38,960 nt of DNA from Ignavibacteria bacterium (GTDB lineage Bacteria; Bacteroidota; Ignavibacteria; Tepidaquicellales; Tepidaquicellaceae): the NCBI GenBank assembly GCA_016929695.1, contig JAFGII010000014.1, positions 1 through 38,960 of the forward strand, in the 5' to 3' direction. Position numbers and translations under genes: made by a program. Every line of letters begins with the position of its first letter. The stretch's first letter is position 1. Shown here piece after piece: positions 27,029-36,643 of the stretch. The notes below the pieces were generated by a model that had not been told where the DNA came from, ran no database searches, and saw nothing but the letters and a program-made list of their open reading frames with translations.

Positions 27029-27128
27029 CTATCGGGTGAATTGATTCATGTTTTAACCGTGAAAATTCAAGGAATAGAAAAATATAATTTTTTTTGATAT
27101 TTCACAGCATTATTATAATCCGTGTTTG

Positions 27129-27905
27129 CTATTCAATACAATTAAGCGGTACAATTTCCAGTACATTTACATATCGTCCGATTCGGCTTTGATGTGTCTC
27201 ATCATCGGAATCCCATAAGCCCCAGCGGAGAAAAACTTTTAATCTGACGTTATTATCCGTGCATTCTTCGATTTCTTTTAAAGAAACCTCACCGTTTTTA
27301 AAACGAATAAAATAAGGAGTTTCTTCAATTTCAAAGAAATAATCAAATACTTCTTCGACTGTCCTGCCTCCTTTATTTACAAATTGTTCTTTGATTAACT
27401 TTCCCGTAAAAATTGCAATATCATTATCGGAAGGAATTTTGCTGAAATTATAATTAACTTGTTTGTTTTTACATTCAACGGTTCCTTCGAGAGTTACTGT
27501 CATCGTGTTATTAAATGAAAATTCATAAATTATCTTCCGGGGAAAATCGTGTTCCTGATTTTCAAATGTGAACTTTTCTCCGTAATTCTCAATGTGTTTT
27601 AACTCAAACACAATTTCTTTTCCGTCGTTCTGACCTTCTACGGTTGTGCAATAACAGAATATGTTATCTATAAAACAAAGGCGCAATATTTCTATTATTG
27701 TCGTATCATTATAATTAGTGAAATAAGTTTTTCCCGTGTATAATTCATCGTTAACATAAGACCATTCTTCAAAAACCAAATCCTCCGAATCCATCTGCCA
27801 GGTACCGAGGAATAAATGTTTTTTAAAAACCGTTTGTGGCTGGGCAAAGGATATTCCGGTTAAATGTAAAGATAAAATTACTGCAAAGATGATTTTTATT
27901 TTCAT
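27129..27905 (-). CDS. Secreted DUF6265-like protein
   Basis: I chose the second ATG (27905) because it begins a clean signal peptide, MKIKIIFAVILSLHLTGISFAQ, in a 258-residue product. An earlier in-frame ATG at 27932 would add nine residues. The first half has the lipocalin-like DUF6265 pattern: FLGTWQMDSEDLVFEEWSYV, a central strand series, and NQEHDFPRKIIYEF. The C-terminal 90 residues (after FVNKGGRTVEEV) form a second region with no family I recognise. It is probably periplasmic or surface-associated. No catalytic motif is visible. It is separated by 35 bases from the next gene. Confidence 0.7.
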   Translation of the reverse strand: MKIKIIFAVILSLHLTGISFAQPQTVFKKHLFLGTWQMDSEDLVFEEWSYVNDELYTGKTYFTNYNDTTIIEILRLCFIDNIFCYCTTVEGQNDGKEIVFELKHIENYGEKFTFENQEHDFPRKIIYEFSFNNTMTVTLEGTVECKNKQVNYNFSKIPSDNDIAIFTGKLIKEQFVNKGGRTVEEVFDYFFEIEETPYFIRFKNGEVSLKEIEECTDNNVRLKVFLRWGLWDSDDETHQSRIGRYVNVLEIVPLNCIE

Positions 27906-27967
27906 AACTGTAGATAATGTTGTTTTTAGCAAATTTCAGCTTTTTCGTGCATTCGGCGTTCTTATTT

Positions 27968-30802
27968 CTATTTCAGCAGAATTAATTTTTTTGTTTCGGT
28001 ATAACTTTCTGTTTCAAGCCGGTAAAAATAAATTCCCGACGATAAATTTCCGGCATCAAATGTAACCTCGTAAGTTCCTGAATTAAGTTTTTCATTTACC
28101 GGAACGGAAACAACTCTTCCGAGTAAATCATATACCGTTAGTTTCGTTAATCCTGATTTCGGGATTTCAAATTTAATTTTAGTCGAAGGATTAAACGGAT
28201 TCGGATAATTCTGATGAAGAATAAATTTCTCCGGTATTTCTGTTGACAATTCTTTTATTCCCACAACATAATTTATTGTAAAACTAATATTTGGTTTTGA
28301 ATTCTGAACAGTACCTGCATTGAGGTCATTGCACCCGCTTCCGTTAATTAAATCCTGATGCTGGTGCCATACAGTTCCGGGTGAATTAAATGAAAAAACC
28401 TGTGAATTTTGTCCGAATGTATTATTATCATAGCAAACTTCAATTAACATATGACTTTCATCCCAGAAAAATGGCGTAGTCAAATCAATATATCTCCAAC
28501 CTGTTCCTGATACGGTATAATTACCCGAAAACACAGTAGTCCATCCGCTGTTTACAAAACCGTTTAAAGTAATTGCGGATGTATGCTGCATTTTAACAGT
28601 CAGCCCGTTTAATTGTACCGGAGATGCTGAAATAATCTGAAACCCTATTCTCAAAATTGACCCCATTGCGCCGCCCGCATTAAATAATTCCCATGCCTTA
28701 TAAATAAACTGCGTTCTTGCATCCGTATAAAATGTTGTAAACGGATACGAACTTATATCCGTACCGTTTCCGACAAATATTGTTGCCAAATTAGTCAGTT
28801 TGAATTTGTATAACGGTGTTGAATCAACATTATGATTTGAAGATACATCTCTGCCAAATATTCTGTAAAATATTGAATCATTTAAGTATACTTCATTTAT
28901 ATTTGAATTAAAATTTGCAGAATATAAATTTCCGGATGCATTTAATTTCAAATGACGGATTCCCTGTGATGCATTATTGATATACCATTTGACCCAGACC
29001 GAATCCACACCTATGTTGTCAGTCACAAATGTCTTGACAAGAACAGGCCAGGCGGGTTTTGGTGTATCGGGCAATTGTGTGTGCAGAATTACGGGTTTTA
29101 TTAAATCCGGTCCTGCATTGAAAGATAAATATCCCGCCGGTGCATTTGCGGGAAATAAACTTATTCTTCCGAGTAAATCAACGGCTTTAATAAAATATCT
29201 GTATTGAGCCGGAGAACCGTTGCCGGGAATATTTCCTGTCCAGTTATTACCCGAAGAATTTGTCAGTGCAACGCTGTCGGTTAATCCGCCTCTGCCCCAT
29301 ATTACTTTTGTTAAGGAAGAATTTATATTGCTGCCAACAGTTAGTAATTTAGTATTAACAATATAAGGACCTGTGAGATTTTCCGTGTCCTTTAATGAAT
29401 CGTGAACTATAACGGGACCTATTGTTACCTTAGCCGAATATATCTGTGCTTTACCGCTTCTGTTATCCGTCCAGAAGGGGTACATATTCCCGTTGTGAGC
29501 GGATACACTTATATAGTCGCCGTAATATCCTGTCGCATATCCCTGAAGAGGAACAGGTTTCTGCGGAGAACTGCTGATTTTAAAGTTTGTCCAGTTCGCA
29601 CCTCCGTCTGGGGAAAGTGCCATATATGTATTGCAGGAATCAAGGGTTGAAACATCCCTCGAGTCATAATAAATAATTACAATATTTCCGTTTGACTGGT
29701 CAACGGTTAGCCAGGGCAGAAATTGCGGTTTGCCGTTATTTAATGCATCGTCATTTACTCTGACCGGAGCAGAAAAACTGGTTCCTCCGTTTGATGAAAA
29801 AACAAAAATTATATCCGCATCACTGCCTGAAGGTGCAAGAGCCCTCTGTGTCCAGCACAGATAAATATATCCGTTTCTTGCACCACCGCTTCTGTCAACT
29901 CCCATTGAAGGGAATGAATTCACTCTTATATTGGAATTTAATATTGTTCCTCTGACTCCTCCTACTGGAATAGGTAATGTCGGAGTAATCCAGTTTACTC
30001 CGCCGTTAGTTGATTTAGAAAAACCTATTTTATCTTCAGTATGAGGCAGGTTGTTAATCGGAGTAGCCCATACCGCATATACAACTCCTCCGGGACCTGT
30101 TTGCAGATTTATCCCCTGTTCATAATGATTTGCCTGAGGTGAGCCAACCTGAATTTCTCCTGAAAAACTTTGTCCGTAGTTTGTTGAATATACTATTACA
30201 ACAGGATATGGGGGAGACCAGCGTGTATATCCTACGTAAAATCTTTGATAATAGGGACTGGTTGACTGATAATCAATTGCAGCGTGATTTTTATCAAAGC
30301 CGCCTGAAGTCGGAATAACAACTCTCCCAATCCAGGACTGCCCGTTGTTTGCGGAACGGTCAACTGCGATTGTATTATCAAAATAGTTAAACAAAAAATT
30401 TCCGTTAGGAGCAATTAAGACAGCCGGATTAGTAGAGATTGCAATTGAGCCGGGCAGCAAATCGTTTCCGTACCATGTTGATCCGGCATTAGTTGATACA
30501 TAATATCCCTGTCCGACATCAGTATTTGCTCCTGCAAAAATAATATTCGGATTTGATATGTGTATTGATGAAGAAATTTCACTCTGATTTATGCCGGTGG
30601 GAAAGATTCTATAATCCGGAAATACAGATAATATTCCCGATGGAGAACTTATCAGAACGGCTTTATTATTATTAATTTTAACGAATGAATTTTCTTCATA
30701 ACCGTACGACATCGTGAAATCGAAAGGCTTGGAAATAGTTCTTTCCTGTGAATAAAGTATCACGGAATAAAAGAGCAAAACTAAAAAAAATATTTTTTTC
30801 AT
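27968..30802 (-). CDS. Secreted BNR/sialidase-like repeat protein with T9SS sorting domain
   Basis: The 944-residue protein has a signal peptide (MKKIFFLVLLFYSVILYS). An N-terminal beta-propeller of about 450 residues shows repeated Asp-box motifs: STNAGSTW, SANNGQSW, STNYGQSF, STNGGVNW, SSNGGTSF and SPDGGANW. Ig-like or fibronectin-like beta regions follow. The last 85 residues are a complete type A T9SS C-terminal domain (HQNYPNPFNPSTKIKFEIPK...SGIYFYRL...KKLILLK). It should cross the outer membrane by the Por system and be released or anchored at the surface. Asp boxes alone do not prove sialidase activity, and I cannot identify a sialidase active site. Confidence 0.9.
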   Translation of the reverse strand: MKKIFFLVLLFYSVILYSQERTISKPFDFTMSYGYEENSFVKINNNKAVLISSPSGILSVFPDYRIFPTGINQSEISSSIHISNPNIIFAGANTDVGQGYYVSTNAGSTWYGNDLLPGSIAISTNPAVLIAPNGNFLFNYFDNTIAVDRSANNGQSWIGRVVIPTSGGFDKNHAAIDYQSTSPYYQRFYVGYTRWSPPYPVVIVYSTNYGQSFSGEIQVGSPQANHYEQGINLQTGPGGVVYAVWATPINNLPHTEDKIGFSKSTNGGVNWITPTLPIPVGGVRGTILNSNIRVNSFPSMGVDRSGGARNGYIYLCWTQRALAPSGSDADIIFVFSSNGGTSFSAPVRVNDDALNNGKPQFLPWLTVDQSNGNIVIIYYDSRDVSTLDSCNTYMALSPDGGANWTNFKISSSPQKPVPLQGYATGYYGDYISVSAHNGNMYPFWTDNRSGKAQIYSAKVTIGPVIVHDSLKDTENLTGPYIVNTKLLTVGSNINSSLTKVIWGRGGLTDSVALTNSSGNNWTGNIPGNGSPAQYRYFIKAVDLLGRISLFPANAPAGYLSFNAGPDLIKPVILHTQLPDTPKPAWPVLVKTFVTDNIGVDSVWVKWYINNASQGIRHLKLNASGNLYSANFNSNINEVYLNDSIFYRIFGRDVSSNHNVDSTPLYKFKLTNLATIFVGNGTDISSYPFTTFYTDARTQFIYKAWELFNAGGAMGSILRIGFQIISASPVQLNGLTVKMQHTSAITLNGFVNSGWTTVFSGNYTVSGTGWRYIDLTTPFFWDESHMLIEVCYDNNTFGQNSQVFSFNSPGTVWHQHQDLINGSGCNDLNAGTVQNSKPNISFTINYVVGIKELSTEIPEKFILHQNYPNPFNPSTKIKFEIPKSGLTKLTVYDLLGRVVSVPVNEKLNSGTYEVTFDAGNLSSGIYFYRLETESYTETKKLILLK

Positions 30803-30994
30803 ATATTTTCCTGAGTCAGGATATATCCCGACATTATAATCTATAAAAAATGATTTTATTTTTCAATATTGTAAAGCAGTTTATAAATTAAAAAGTTTAT
30901 CAAGTTCCTAAAGATAAATCAGCATATTATTTCCTCTGCACGGTTTAATTAATTTTTTTTGAATATTCATATTAATATATTTAAATAAAAAAAA

Positions 30995-31768
30995 ATGAAT
31001 AATTTAGCCGTAACTCTTGTACAATACTCAATGGTATGGGAAAAGCCGCGTGAAAACCTGAGAAAAGTCTATTCTCTTATAAAGCAAAACATAAAAAAAA
31101 CAGATATAATTATTTTGCCTGAAATGTTCAGTACCGGATTTACTTTAAATGTAAAGAATAATTTCGGGTCTATGAGAAGTCCCGTGATAAAATGGATGAA
31201 AGAAATTTCAGCCGAATTCAAATGTGCAGTATGCGGAAGCCTCACCGTAAAGGAAAAAAAGAAATATTACAACAGACTAATTTGGGCAGAACATAATAAA
31301 GACTTGAAGTATTATGACAAGAGGCATTTATTTTCTTTTGTTAATGAAGATATGAATTTCACTCCGGGAAATTCTAAAGTAATTATAGATTATAAAGGAT
31401 GGAAAATTCTGCCTCTCATTTGCTATGACCTCCGTTTTCCCGTGTGGTCGAGATATAACAATGATTATGATATGATTATATATGTGGCTAACTGGCCTGA
31501 AAGAAGAAGTTATGCATGGAAATCACTTCTTATCGCAAGAGCAATTGAAAATCAGTCTTTTGTTATAGGAGTTAACAGAACAGGCACCGATAATGACGGA
31601 ATATACCATTCAGGTGATTCATCTGTGATTGCACCTGACGGGAAAATATTATTTACTGCTTCTGACAACGAAATTGTTTTTACAATAGTACTGAAACATA
31701 CTAATGTAAAATTATTCAGAAGAAAATTTCCTTTTCTTAAAGACAGGGATAAGTTCAAAATAAATTAA
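30995..31768 (+). CDS. Carbon-nitrogen hydrolase, omega-amidase (YafV/Nit2-like)
   Basis: This 257-residue nitrilase-superfamily enzyme carries the Glu-Lys-Cys triad: E43 in ILPEMFSTGF, K109 in YYDKRHLFSF, and C143 in LPLICYDLRFPVW. The 'EMFSTGF' and 'YDKRHLF' forms are typical of omega-amidases that hydrolyse alpha-ketoglutaramate or alpha-ketosuccinamate, a metabolite-repair step after glutamine transamination. It has no signal peptide. The ATG follows a purely A/T leader. A hairpin about 43 bases past the stop suggests a single-gene unit. Confidence 0.92.
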   Translation: MNNLAVTLVQYSMVWEKPRENLRKVYSLIKQNIKKTDIIILPEMFSTGFTLNVKNNFGSMRSPVIKWMKEISAEFKCAVCGSLTVKEKKKYYNRLIWAEHNKDLKYYDKRHLFSFVNEDMNFTPGNSKVIIDYKGWKILPLICYDLRFPVWSRYNNDYDMIIYVANWPERRSYAWKSLLIARAIENQSFVIGVNRTGTDNDGIYHSGDSSVIAPDGKILFTASDNEIVFTIVLKHTNVKLFRRKFPFLKDRDKFKIN

Positions 31769-31810
31769 TCTATAGTGATAAAACTCATACAAACCGAATC
31801 GGATTAAATC

Positions 31811-31831
31811 TAAAGACTGCCTGAGTCTTTA
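31811..31831 (+). terminator. Putative terminator hairpin after the amidase gene
   Basis: TAAAGACT-GCCTG-AGTCTTTA is a perfect 8-bp stem with a 5-base loop, 42 bases after the stop, followed by a short T-rich stretch (TTTAT). It is stronger than chance in this AT-rich gap. The weak T-run keeps confidence moderate. Confidence 0.5.
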
Positions 31832-32012
31832 TTTATAATCTGTTAATGAAAAACACCTCCTTTAAAAACTGTAACTTGTTAAAGTGAATACTGAAAATGA
31901 CTTATGTAATTTTAATGCAAAAATTAAAGATTAATATTACTGAACGTTTTTTATTTGAATTTGGTTAATCATTAATAAATAATTTTTGTAAACAAACAGA
32001 AAGGGACGAAAA

Positions 32013-33320
32013 ATGAAAATAAAACATCCATACAGCATCAAAATTACAGGGACGTTAATAATATTGATAAATATATTTACAATTAATTTATGGGCACAAC
32101 CTTCGAACAACTGCAGTTATACCTGGGTGCCGCAATCGTCAGGCACGCTTAATATATTTTATACTGTGAAAGCCGTTAATGAATTTGTATGCTGGACTGC
32201 CGGTTCAAACGGAACAGTCCGCAGAACTACAGACGGAGGAACAACATGGCTTAACGGTAATCCGAATACTGGTGTAATAATCGGTGATATATTATATATC
32301 GAGGCAACCGATGAAAACAATGCTCTTGCCACAACATCACAATCAAATAATACATTTATATATAAAACCACAAACGCGGGAGAAAACTGGATACAGGTAT
32401 ATACGAGTACAGGTGGATTTATTAACGGTATACACATGATTTCTGCAACTCACGGTTATGCATTCGGAGACCCGAAAGCAAATATCTGGAATATACTTAC
32501 TACAACAGACGGTGGTTCAAACTGGACACTTCTGCCGACAGCACCTCAGGCTTTAATCGGCGAACAGGGTTTTCAAAATGGTTTCTTTGTGTTACCTCCT
32601 TATATGTGGTTCGGAGCATTTTTTGGAAATGCTTACAGAACAACGAACAACGGAATTAACTGGACTTCCCATGAGACAACAGGTATTAACGGTTTTATCT
32701 TAGCATTCCATTTTAATTCACTTTCTCTTGGTCTGGCAAGTTCAACAAATATGATAAGATCTACGGATGCAGGTTCATCATATTTCCCGTTATCTGTTCC
32801 CGGACTTGGAAATATTACAGCAATTGAAGGTTCAGGAACCGAATTCTGGTATGTCAGGGGAGATAAAACATATAGAAGCACGGATTCCGGAGAAAACTGG
32901 GCAGTAGTCAATATAAATACAAATACTCAGCGCGATATTGACTTCCCCGATAACTCGACAGGATGCCGTACAGGATGGGTCGTAGGGCACGCGGGCACGA
33001 TTACCAAAATTACAGTAACACTGACCGGTATAGAAAATAACCAAAACGAATTTCCGGAAAATTACAGTCTGAAACAAAATTATCCTAATCCTTTTAACCC
33101 TGTAACAAATATTTCATATAGTTTACCAAAAGCCGGTTATGTAAAAATTTCAGTCTTTGATATATCAGGCAGGGAAATACAAACGGTTGTAAATGAATTT
33201 AAGAACGCCGGGACACATATTGTATCATTAAATGCCTCTGATTTTTCAAGCGGATTATACTTTTATAAAATGACATCGGCAGATTATTCCGAAACAAAAT
33301 CTATGATTTTATTAAAATAG
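32013..33320 (+). CDS. Secreted Ycf48-like beta-propeller with T9SS sorting domain
   Basis: The 435-residue protein has a long signal peptide ending near INLWAQP. A propeller of six 'TTDGG-NW'-type units follows: TTDGGTTW, TTNAGENW, TTDGGSNW, TTNNGINW, STDAGSSY and STDSGENW, with WTAGSNGTV-like strands as in Ycf48/BNR-like proteins. A complete T9SS type A domain closes it (KQNYPNPFNPVTNISYSLPKAGYV...SGLYFYKM...KSMILLK). The upstream AAAGGGA five bases before AAAATG is Shine-Dalgarno-like. The function is unknown and the location is the cell surface or medium. Confidence 0.9.
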   Translation: MKIKHPYSIKITGTLIILINIFTINLWAQPSNNCSYTWVPQSSGTLNIFYTVKAVNEFVCWTAGSNGTVRRTTDGGTTWLNGNPNTGVIIGDILYIEATDENNALATTSQSNNTFIYKTTNAGENWIQVYTSTGGFINGIHMISATHGYAFGDPKANIWNILTTTDGGSNWTLLPTAPQALIGEQGFQNGFFVLPPYMWFGAFFGNAYRTTNNGINWTSHETTGINGFILAFHFNSLSLGLASSTNMIRSTDAGSSYFPLSVPGLGNITAIEGSGTEFWYVRGDKTYRSTDSGENWAVVNINTNTQRDIDFPDNSTGCRTGWVVGHAGTITKITVTLTGIENNQNEFPENYSLKQNYPNPFNPVTNISYSLPKAGYVKISVFDISGREIQTVVNEFKNAGTHIVSLNASDFSSGLYFYKMTSADYSETKSMILLK

Positions 33321-33421
33321 TGTAAGAAATATCTTAGAAAAAATATGTTGTTTTATTAACTCTTCTTTTATAACTTATAACAGCAAAATGTTTTAGAAAA
33401 TAATTTTTATGAAAAAATATT

Positions 33422-33441
33422 ATGAACAAAAAAATGTTCAT
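33422..33441. promoter_or_regulatory. Dyad ATGAACA-N6-TGTTCAT
   Basis: A perfect 7-bp inverted repeat around six A residues, 131 bases before the cytochrome start codon. It is operator-like in size (20 bp) and does not fit the TTGAC box upstream of nrfH. The regulator is unknown. Confidence 0.35.
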
Positions 33442-33443
33442 TT

Positions 33444-33486
33444 ATTTTGCATTTTGAATTGATAGATGACATAATGAATGCAAAAT
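33444..33486. promoter_or_regulatory. 10-bp inverted repeat ATTTTGCATT...AATGCAAAAT
   Basis: Perfect 10-bp arms (33444-33453 and 33477-33486) with a 23-base loop, two bases downstream of the first dyad. It could be a second operator, a leader hairpin of the cytochrome transcript, or the terminator of the upstream T9SS gene. The sequence does not decide between these. Confidence 0.35.
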
Positions 33487-33571
33487 TTCGGTTGGATGAT
33501 AAAAAGCAAAAGTAATTTCTAAAATTTTTGCGGTTTAGTTTTTGCAAATATTTTCAATAAAAGAGGTTATA

Positions 33572-35464
33572 ATGGATTTATTAATTTCTGTTTTTGTTTT
33601 TCTGAAGTTATTTCTAATAGATGGATTTACACAGGAGATACCCTTGCCGGGTGAAACTTCATCCTTATTTTCGGGTTCAGGAAACTGTGCTTCCTGTCAT
33701 ACGGGAAACGGAATAATCTTATCTGAAAATGGTGTTGATATATCCCCCGTAACACACTGGCGTTCTTCAATAATGGGAAACGCCTCAAAAGACCCGTTCT
33801 GGAGAGCCGTTGTTGAAGAAGAAGTTCATCAGCTTCCGCAGTATCAGTTTTTAATTGAAAGCACCTGTACAAAATGTCACGCCGCAATGGGATGGCGGCA
33901 GGCAATTCAAAACGGAGATTCCGGTTACACTATGGTACAAATGAAACAAAATGCGTTGGCAAAGGACGGTGTGAGTTGTACTGTCTGTCATCAGATAAAA
34001 AACACAAATTTCGGAATGCAGTCAAGTTACAGCGGTGGATACATCATAACGACAGAAAGGCTTATTTACGGACCATATCAAAATCCGCTTGCAGGTCCGA
34101 TGATAAACTCCGTTAATTATACTCCGGTATATTCTGCCTCGGCAAATCAGTCGGAATTATGTGCTACCTGTCATACATTATTCACACCGACAGTAAATTA
34201 CAGCGGACAAATTACAGGTTACTTTCCTGAACAAACACCGTATATAGAATGGAAAAACAGCATATACAAAACAAACGGAGTCCAATGTCAGACTTGCCAT
34301 ATGCCTGTTACGAATACTCCGATTGATATTTCCACGAGTCCGCCATTTGATACAACAAAAAGAACACCCTACTGGAAACATCTTTTTGCGGGGGGAAACA
34401 GTTTTGTCGGGAAAATTCTCAGAAATAATGTTGACAGTCTTCAGTTATCTGCATCGCCCCAGCACTTTGATACAACATTATTTTATATTAGCAAGTCATT
34501 GAAAGAAAGTTCTTTGAATTTATTCTCAAATCCGACATACAGTTCAGGTATATTAAATATAGCGGTTGCCGTTGAAAATAATACCGGCCATAAAATTCCT
34601 ACTGGAATACCGTACAGAAGAATGTGGATTCATCTAAAAGTATCAGACCAGTCAAATAATACTGTGTTTGAATCAGGGAACTGGAATTCAACAGGGGAAA
34701 TAATCGGACTCGATTCAACATATGAACAGCATTATGCAGAAATTACAAACCAGAATCAGGTTCAGATATATGAAGGTTCTTTAAAAGATGTTAACGGAAA
34801 TTTTACATATAAACTTCTTCGGGCAGCATCTTATATAAAAGACAATCGTCTTCCTCCAAAGGGATTTACTAATCAGCATCCAAGTTACGATACCATCGCA
34901 ATTACAGGCGGAGCCGCGTCAGATACAAATTTCAACAGGCAGGGCACAATTCAGGGAACCGGAAAAGATATAATTTATTATAAAATCCCCGTTCAGGGAA
35001 ATTCTCAATATACCATAAAAACAGAAATATGCTATCAATCCGTACCTCCGAGATTAATCTCTTATCTGCAGGGGATTTTTACTCCTGATATTCAAAAATT
35101 CATTGTGCTTTATAATGCTTCGGATAAAAATCCCGTTATAATGAAAACTATGACTTATACTTATACGACAAATATTACACCCGTAAATACAAATATTCCT
35201 GAAAAATATTTTCTATATCAAAACTTCCCGAATCCGTTTAACTCCTCATCCAATATTAAGTTCGATATTTTGAAAACGGGAAATGTTGTATTGGAAATAT
35301 TTGATATTACCGGAAGGAATATATTAATACCCGTCAATGAAATATTACAACCTGGGACATACAGCATCAGATTTGACGGAAATGATTTAACGACCGGAAT
35401 ATATTTTTATAAATTACGAAGCGGAGATTTTTCCGAAACGAGAAAACTTGTTATTATAAAATAA
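33572..35464 (+). CDS. Secreted pentaheme cytochrome c with T9SS sorting domain
   Basis: I start at the ATG preceded by AAAGAGG, which begins the signal peptide MDLLISVFVFLKLFLIDGF. A TTG 30 bases upstream is less likely. The 630-residue protein has five CXXCH heme sites at about 39-43, 99-103, 136-140, 197-201 and 239-243, with additional histidines that can serve as distal ligands. A beta-rich region of about 280 residues follows, and a complete type A T9SS C-terminal domain (YQNFPNPFNSSSNIKFDILK...TGIYFYKL...KLVIIK). Heme is attached in the periplasm and the T9SS would then place the cytochrome outside the cell. The role is inferred as extracellular electron transfer or an oxidoreductase. 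The substrate is unknown. Confidence 0.9.
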   Translation: MDLLISVFVFLKLFLIDGFTQEIPLPGETSSLFSGSGNCASCHTGNGIILSENGVDISPVTHWRSSIMGNASKDPFWRAVVEEEVHQLPQYQFLIESTCTKCHAAMGWRQAIQNGDSGYTMVQMKQNALAKDGVSCTVCHQIKNTNFGMQSSYSGGYIITTERLIYGPYQNPLAGPMINSVNYTPVYSASANQSELCATCHTLFTPTVNYSGQITGYFPEQTPYIEWKNSIYKTNGVQCQTCHMPVTNTPIDISTSPPFDTTKRTPYWKHLFAGGNSFVGKILRNNVDSLQLSASPQHFDTTLFYISKSLKESSLNLFSNPTYSSGILNIAVAVENNTGHKIPTGIPYRRMWIHLKVSDQSNNTVFESGNWNSTGEIIGLDSTYEQHYAEITNQNQVQIYEGSLKDVNGNFTYKLLRAASYIKDNRLPPKGFTNQHPSYDTIAITGGAASDTNFNRQGTIQGTGKDIIYYKIPVQGNSQYTIKTEICYQSVPPRLISYLQGIFTPDIQKFIVLYNASDKNPVIMKTMTYTYTTNITPVNTNIPEKYFLYQNFPNPFNSSSNIKFDILKTGNVVLEIFDITGRNILIPVNEILQPGTYSIRFDGNDLTTGIYFYKLRSGDFSETRKLVIIK

Positions 35465-35578
35465 AAGGCCGATATAATCAATTCTGTAAAATTAAGATGT
35501 AAAAAATATTTTTTAAATATTTCTTTCTATAATTTTACTATTCACACGTAGTAATTCACTTCCCCGGAAATAATAAAT

Positions 35579-36607
35579 TTACAATTTCAGTTCAGTTTTT
35601 ATTTCTTTCATTATTTCTTTTAACGGCGGAATATCTTTGAACCATTCCCTTTTGGTAATCTCATTCGTACAGGAGGAATACACCTGCGATATCAACTGCT
35701 TTAGTTTTGGACTCAGTGGCTCGGGAGAAAGTGCACAGATTTCTTTCCAGTTCTGCCTGTCTTTATTTTTTGCTTCATCCACTGCCCTGCTCCATTCGGT
35801 GTTTCTGTAATGAATTCTTGCAATCTCTTTGCTGACGGGCAATCCTTCGTATGTAAAACGGCATTCATCCAGAGTTCCGAGTACATCTACTAACATTAAT
35901 TTTCTGTTCAGGTCATATCCTACTTCGATTTTTCCGTCTTCATTTTCAAGTCCTATTTGTGCAAACTCTTCCGTTATAAGATTATTTACTATATTGGTAA
36001 GTTCTTTCAGTTCTTTTATTTCATTTTCCGACAAACCTGATATTTCGCGTGCTTCATCCCATTTCATATACCTGTCGGTTATTTCAAGTTTTGTCGAGAC
36101 ATCAAGGATTGGTTCTGCAAGTTTTTGATTGGGCACGGGCATTTCATTCAGTCCGATATCTTCGGGGGTAATTTCGCCGTTTTTCAAACGCTTGAACACA
36201 CTACTTCCGGGAGGCAATGTATTTCTGTAAATCACTTCAAGGGGAATCAAAAATCCGCCCTTTTCATTTTTATACCGGGAGTAATCATATTTATCACCTT
36301 CTAATCCCGGCTTTACAACACGAAGCAGTTTTACTTCCATAGTATTTGACGGATTAGAAACATCCGCAAGTTTTTTTGCGTTATTATTTTCCACGAGCCC
36401 CAGATAATGAGTCGATATGCCTGTTTGTTCAAGTTTCTCGAAAAAATAAGAACCGAGAATTGCAATTGCCGTTCCCTTGTACTGAATTGTATCGGGCATT
36501 TCACCCCAGTCAAATATAGAATAACGGTCGGAAAAAATAAATCTCCCGATTCCTGTATTTTCGTTTGTTGCTTCACTAATGATTTTTAAATCTTTGACGC
36601 TGCCCAT
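35579..36607 (-). CDS. purC: SAICAR synthetase PurC
   Basis: PurC makes SAICAR from CAIR, aspartate and ATP in purine synthesis. The 342-residue protein has the ATP-grasp landmarks SDRYSIFDWGEMPDTIQYKG, VPLEVIYRN-type (IPLEVIYRNTLPPGSSVFKR), ELTNIVNNLITEEFAQIGL and LVDVLGTLDECRF. It is longer than the common bacterial form (about 240) and nearer the longer type. It lies 36 bases downstream of purE on the same strand. Together they perform the two consecutive steps that are fused in the animal PAICS enzyme. Confidence 0.93.
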   Translation of the reverse strand: MGSVKDLKIISEATNENTGIGRFIFSDRYSIFDWGEMPDTIQYKGTAIAILGSYFFEKLEQTGISTHYLGLVENNNAKKLADVSNPSNTMEVKLLRVVKPGLEGDKYDYSRYKNEKGGFLIPLEVIYRNTLPPGSSVFKRLKNGEITPEDIGLNEMPVPNQKLAEPILDVSTKLEITDRYMKWDEAREISGLSENEIKELKELTNIVNNLITEEFAQIGLENEDGKIEVGYDLNRKLMLVDVLGTLDECRFTYEGLPVSKEIARIHYRNTEWSRAVDEAKNKDRQNWKEICALSPEPLSPKLKQLISQVYSSCTNEITKREWFKDIPPLKEIMKEIKTELKL

Positions 36608-36643
36608 AATGTACGATTTACTTTTTTAGTTAATGAATAATAG

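Noticed and set aside
35486-35538. GTAAAATT...AATTTTAC inverted repeat with AAAAAATATTTTTT inside, between the cytochrome gene and purC
   Set aside because: It is made almost wholly of A/T in an AT-rich gap. A bidirectional terminator is possible, but the pairing is not distinguishable from chance.
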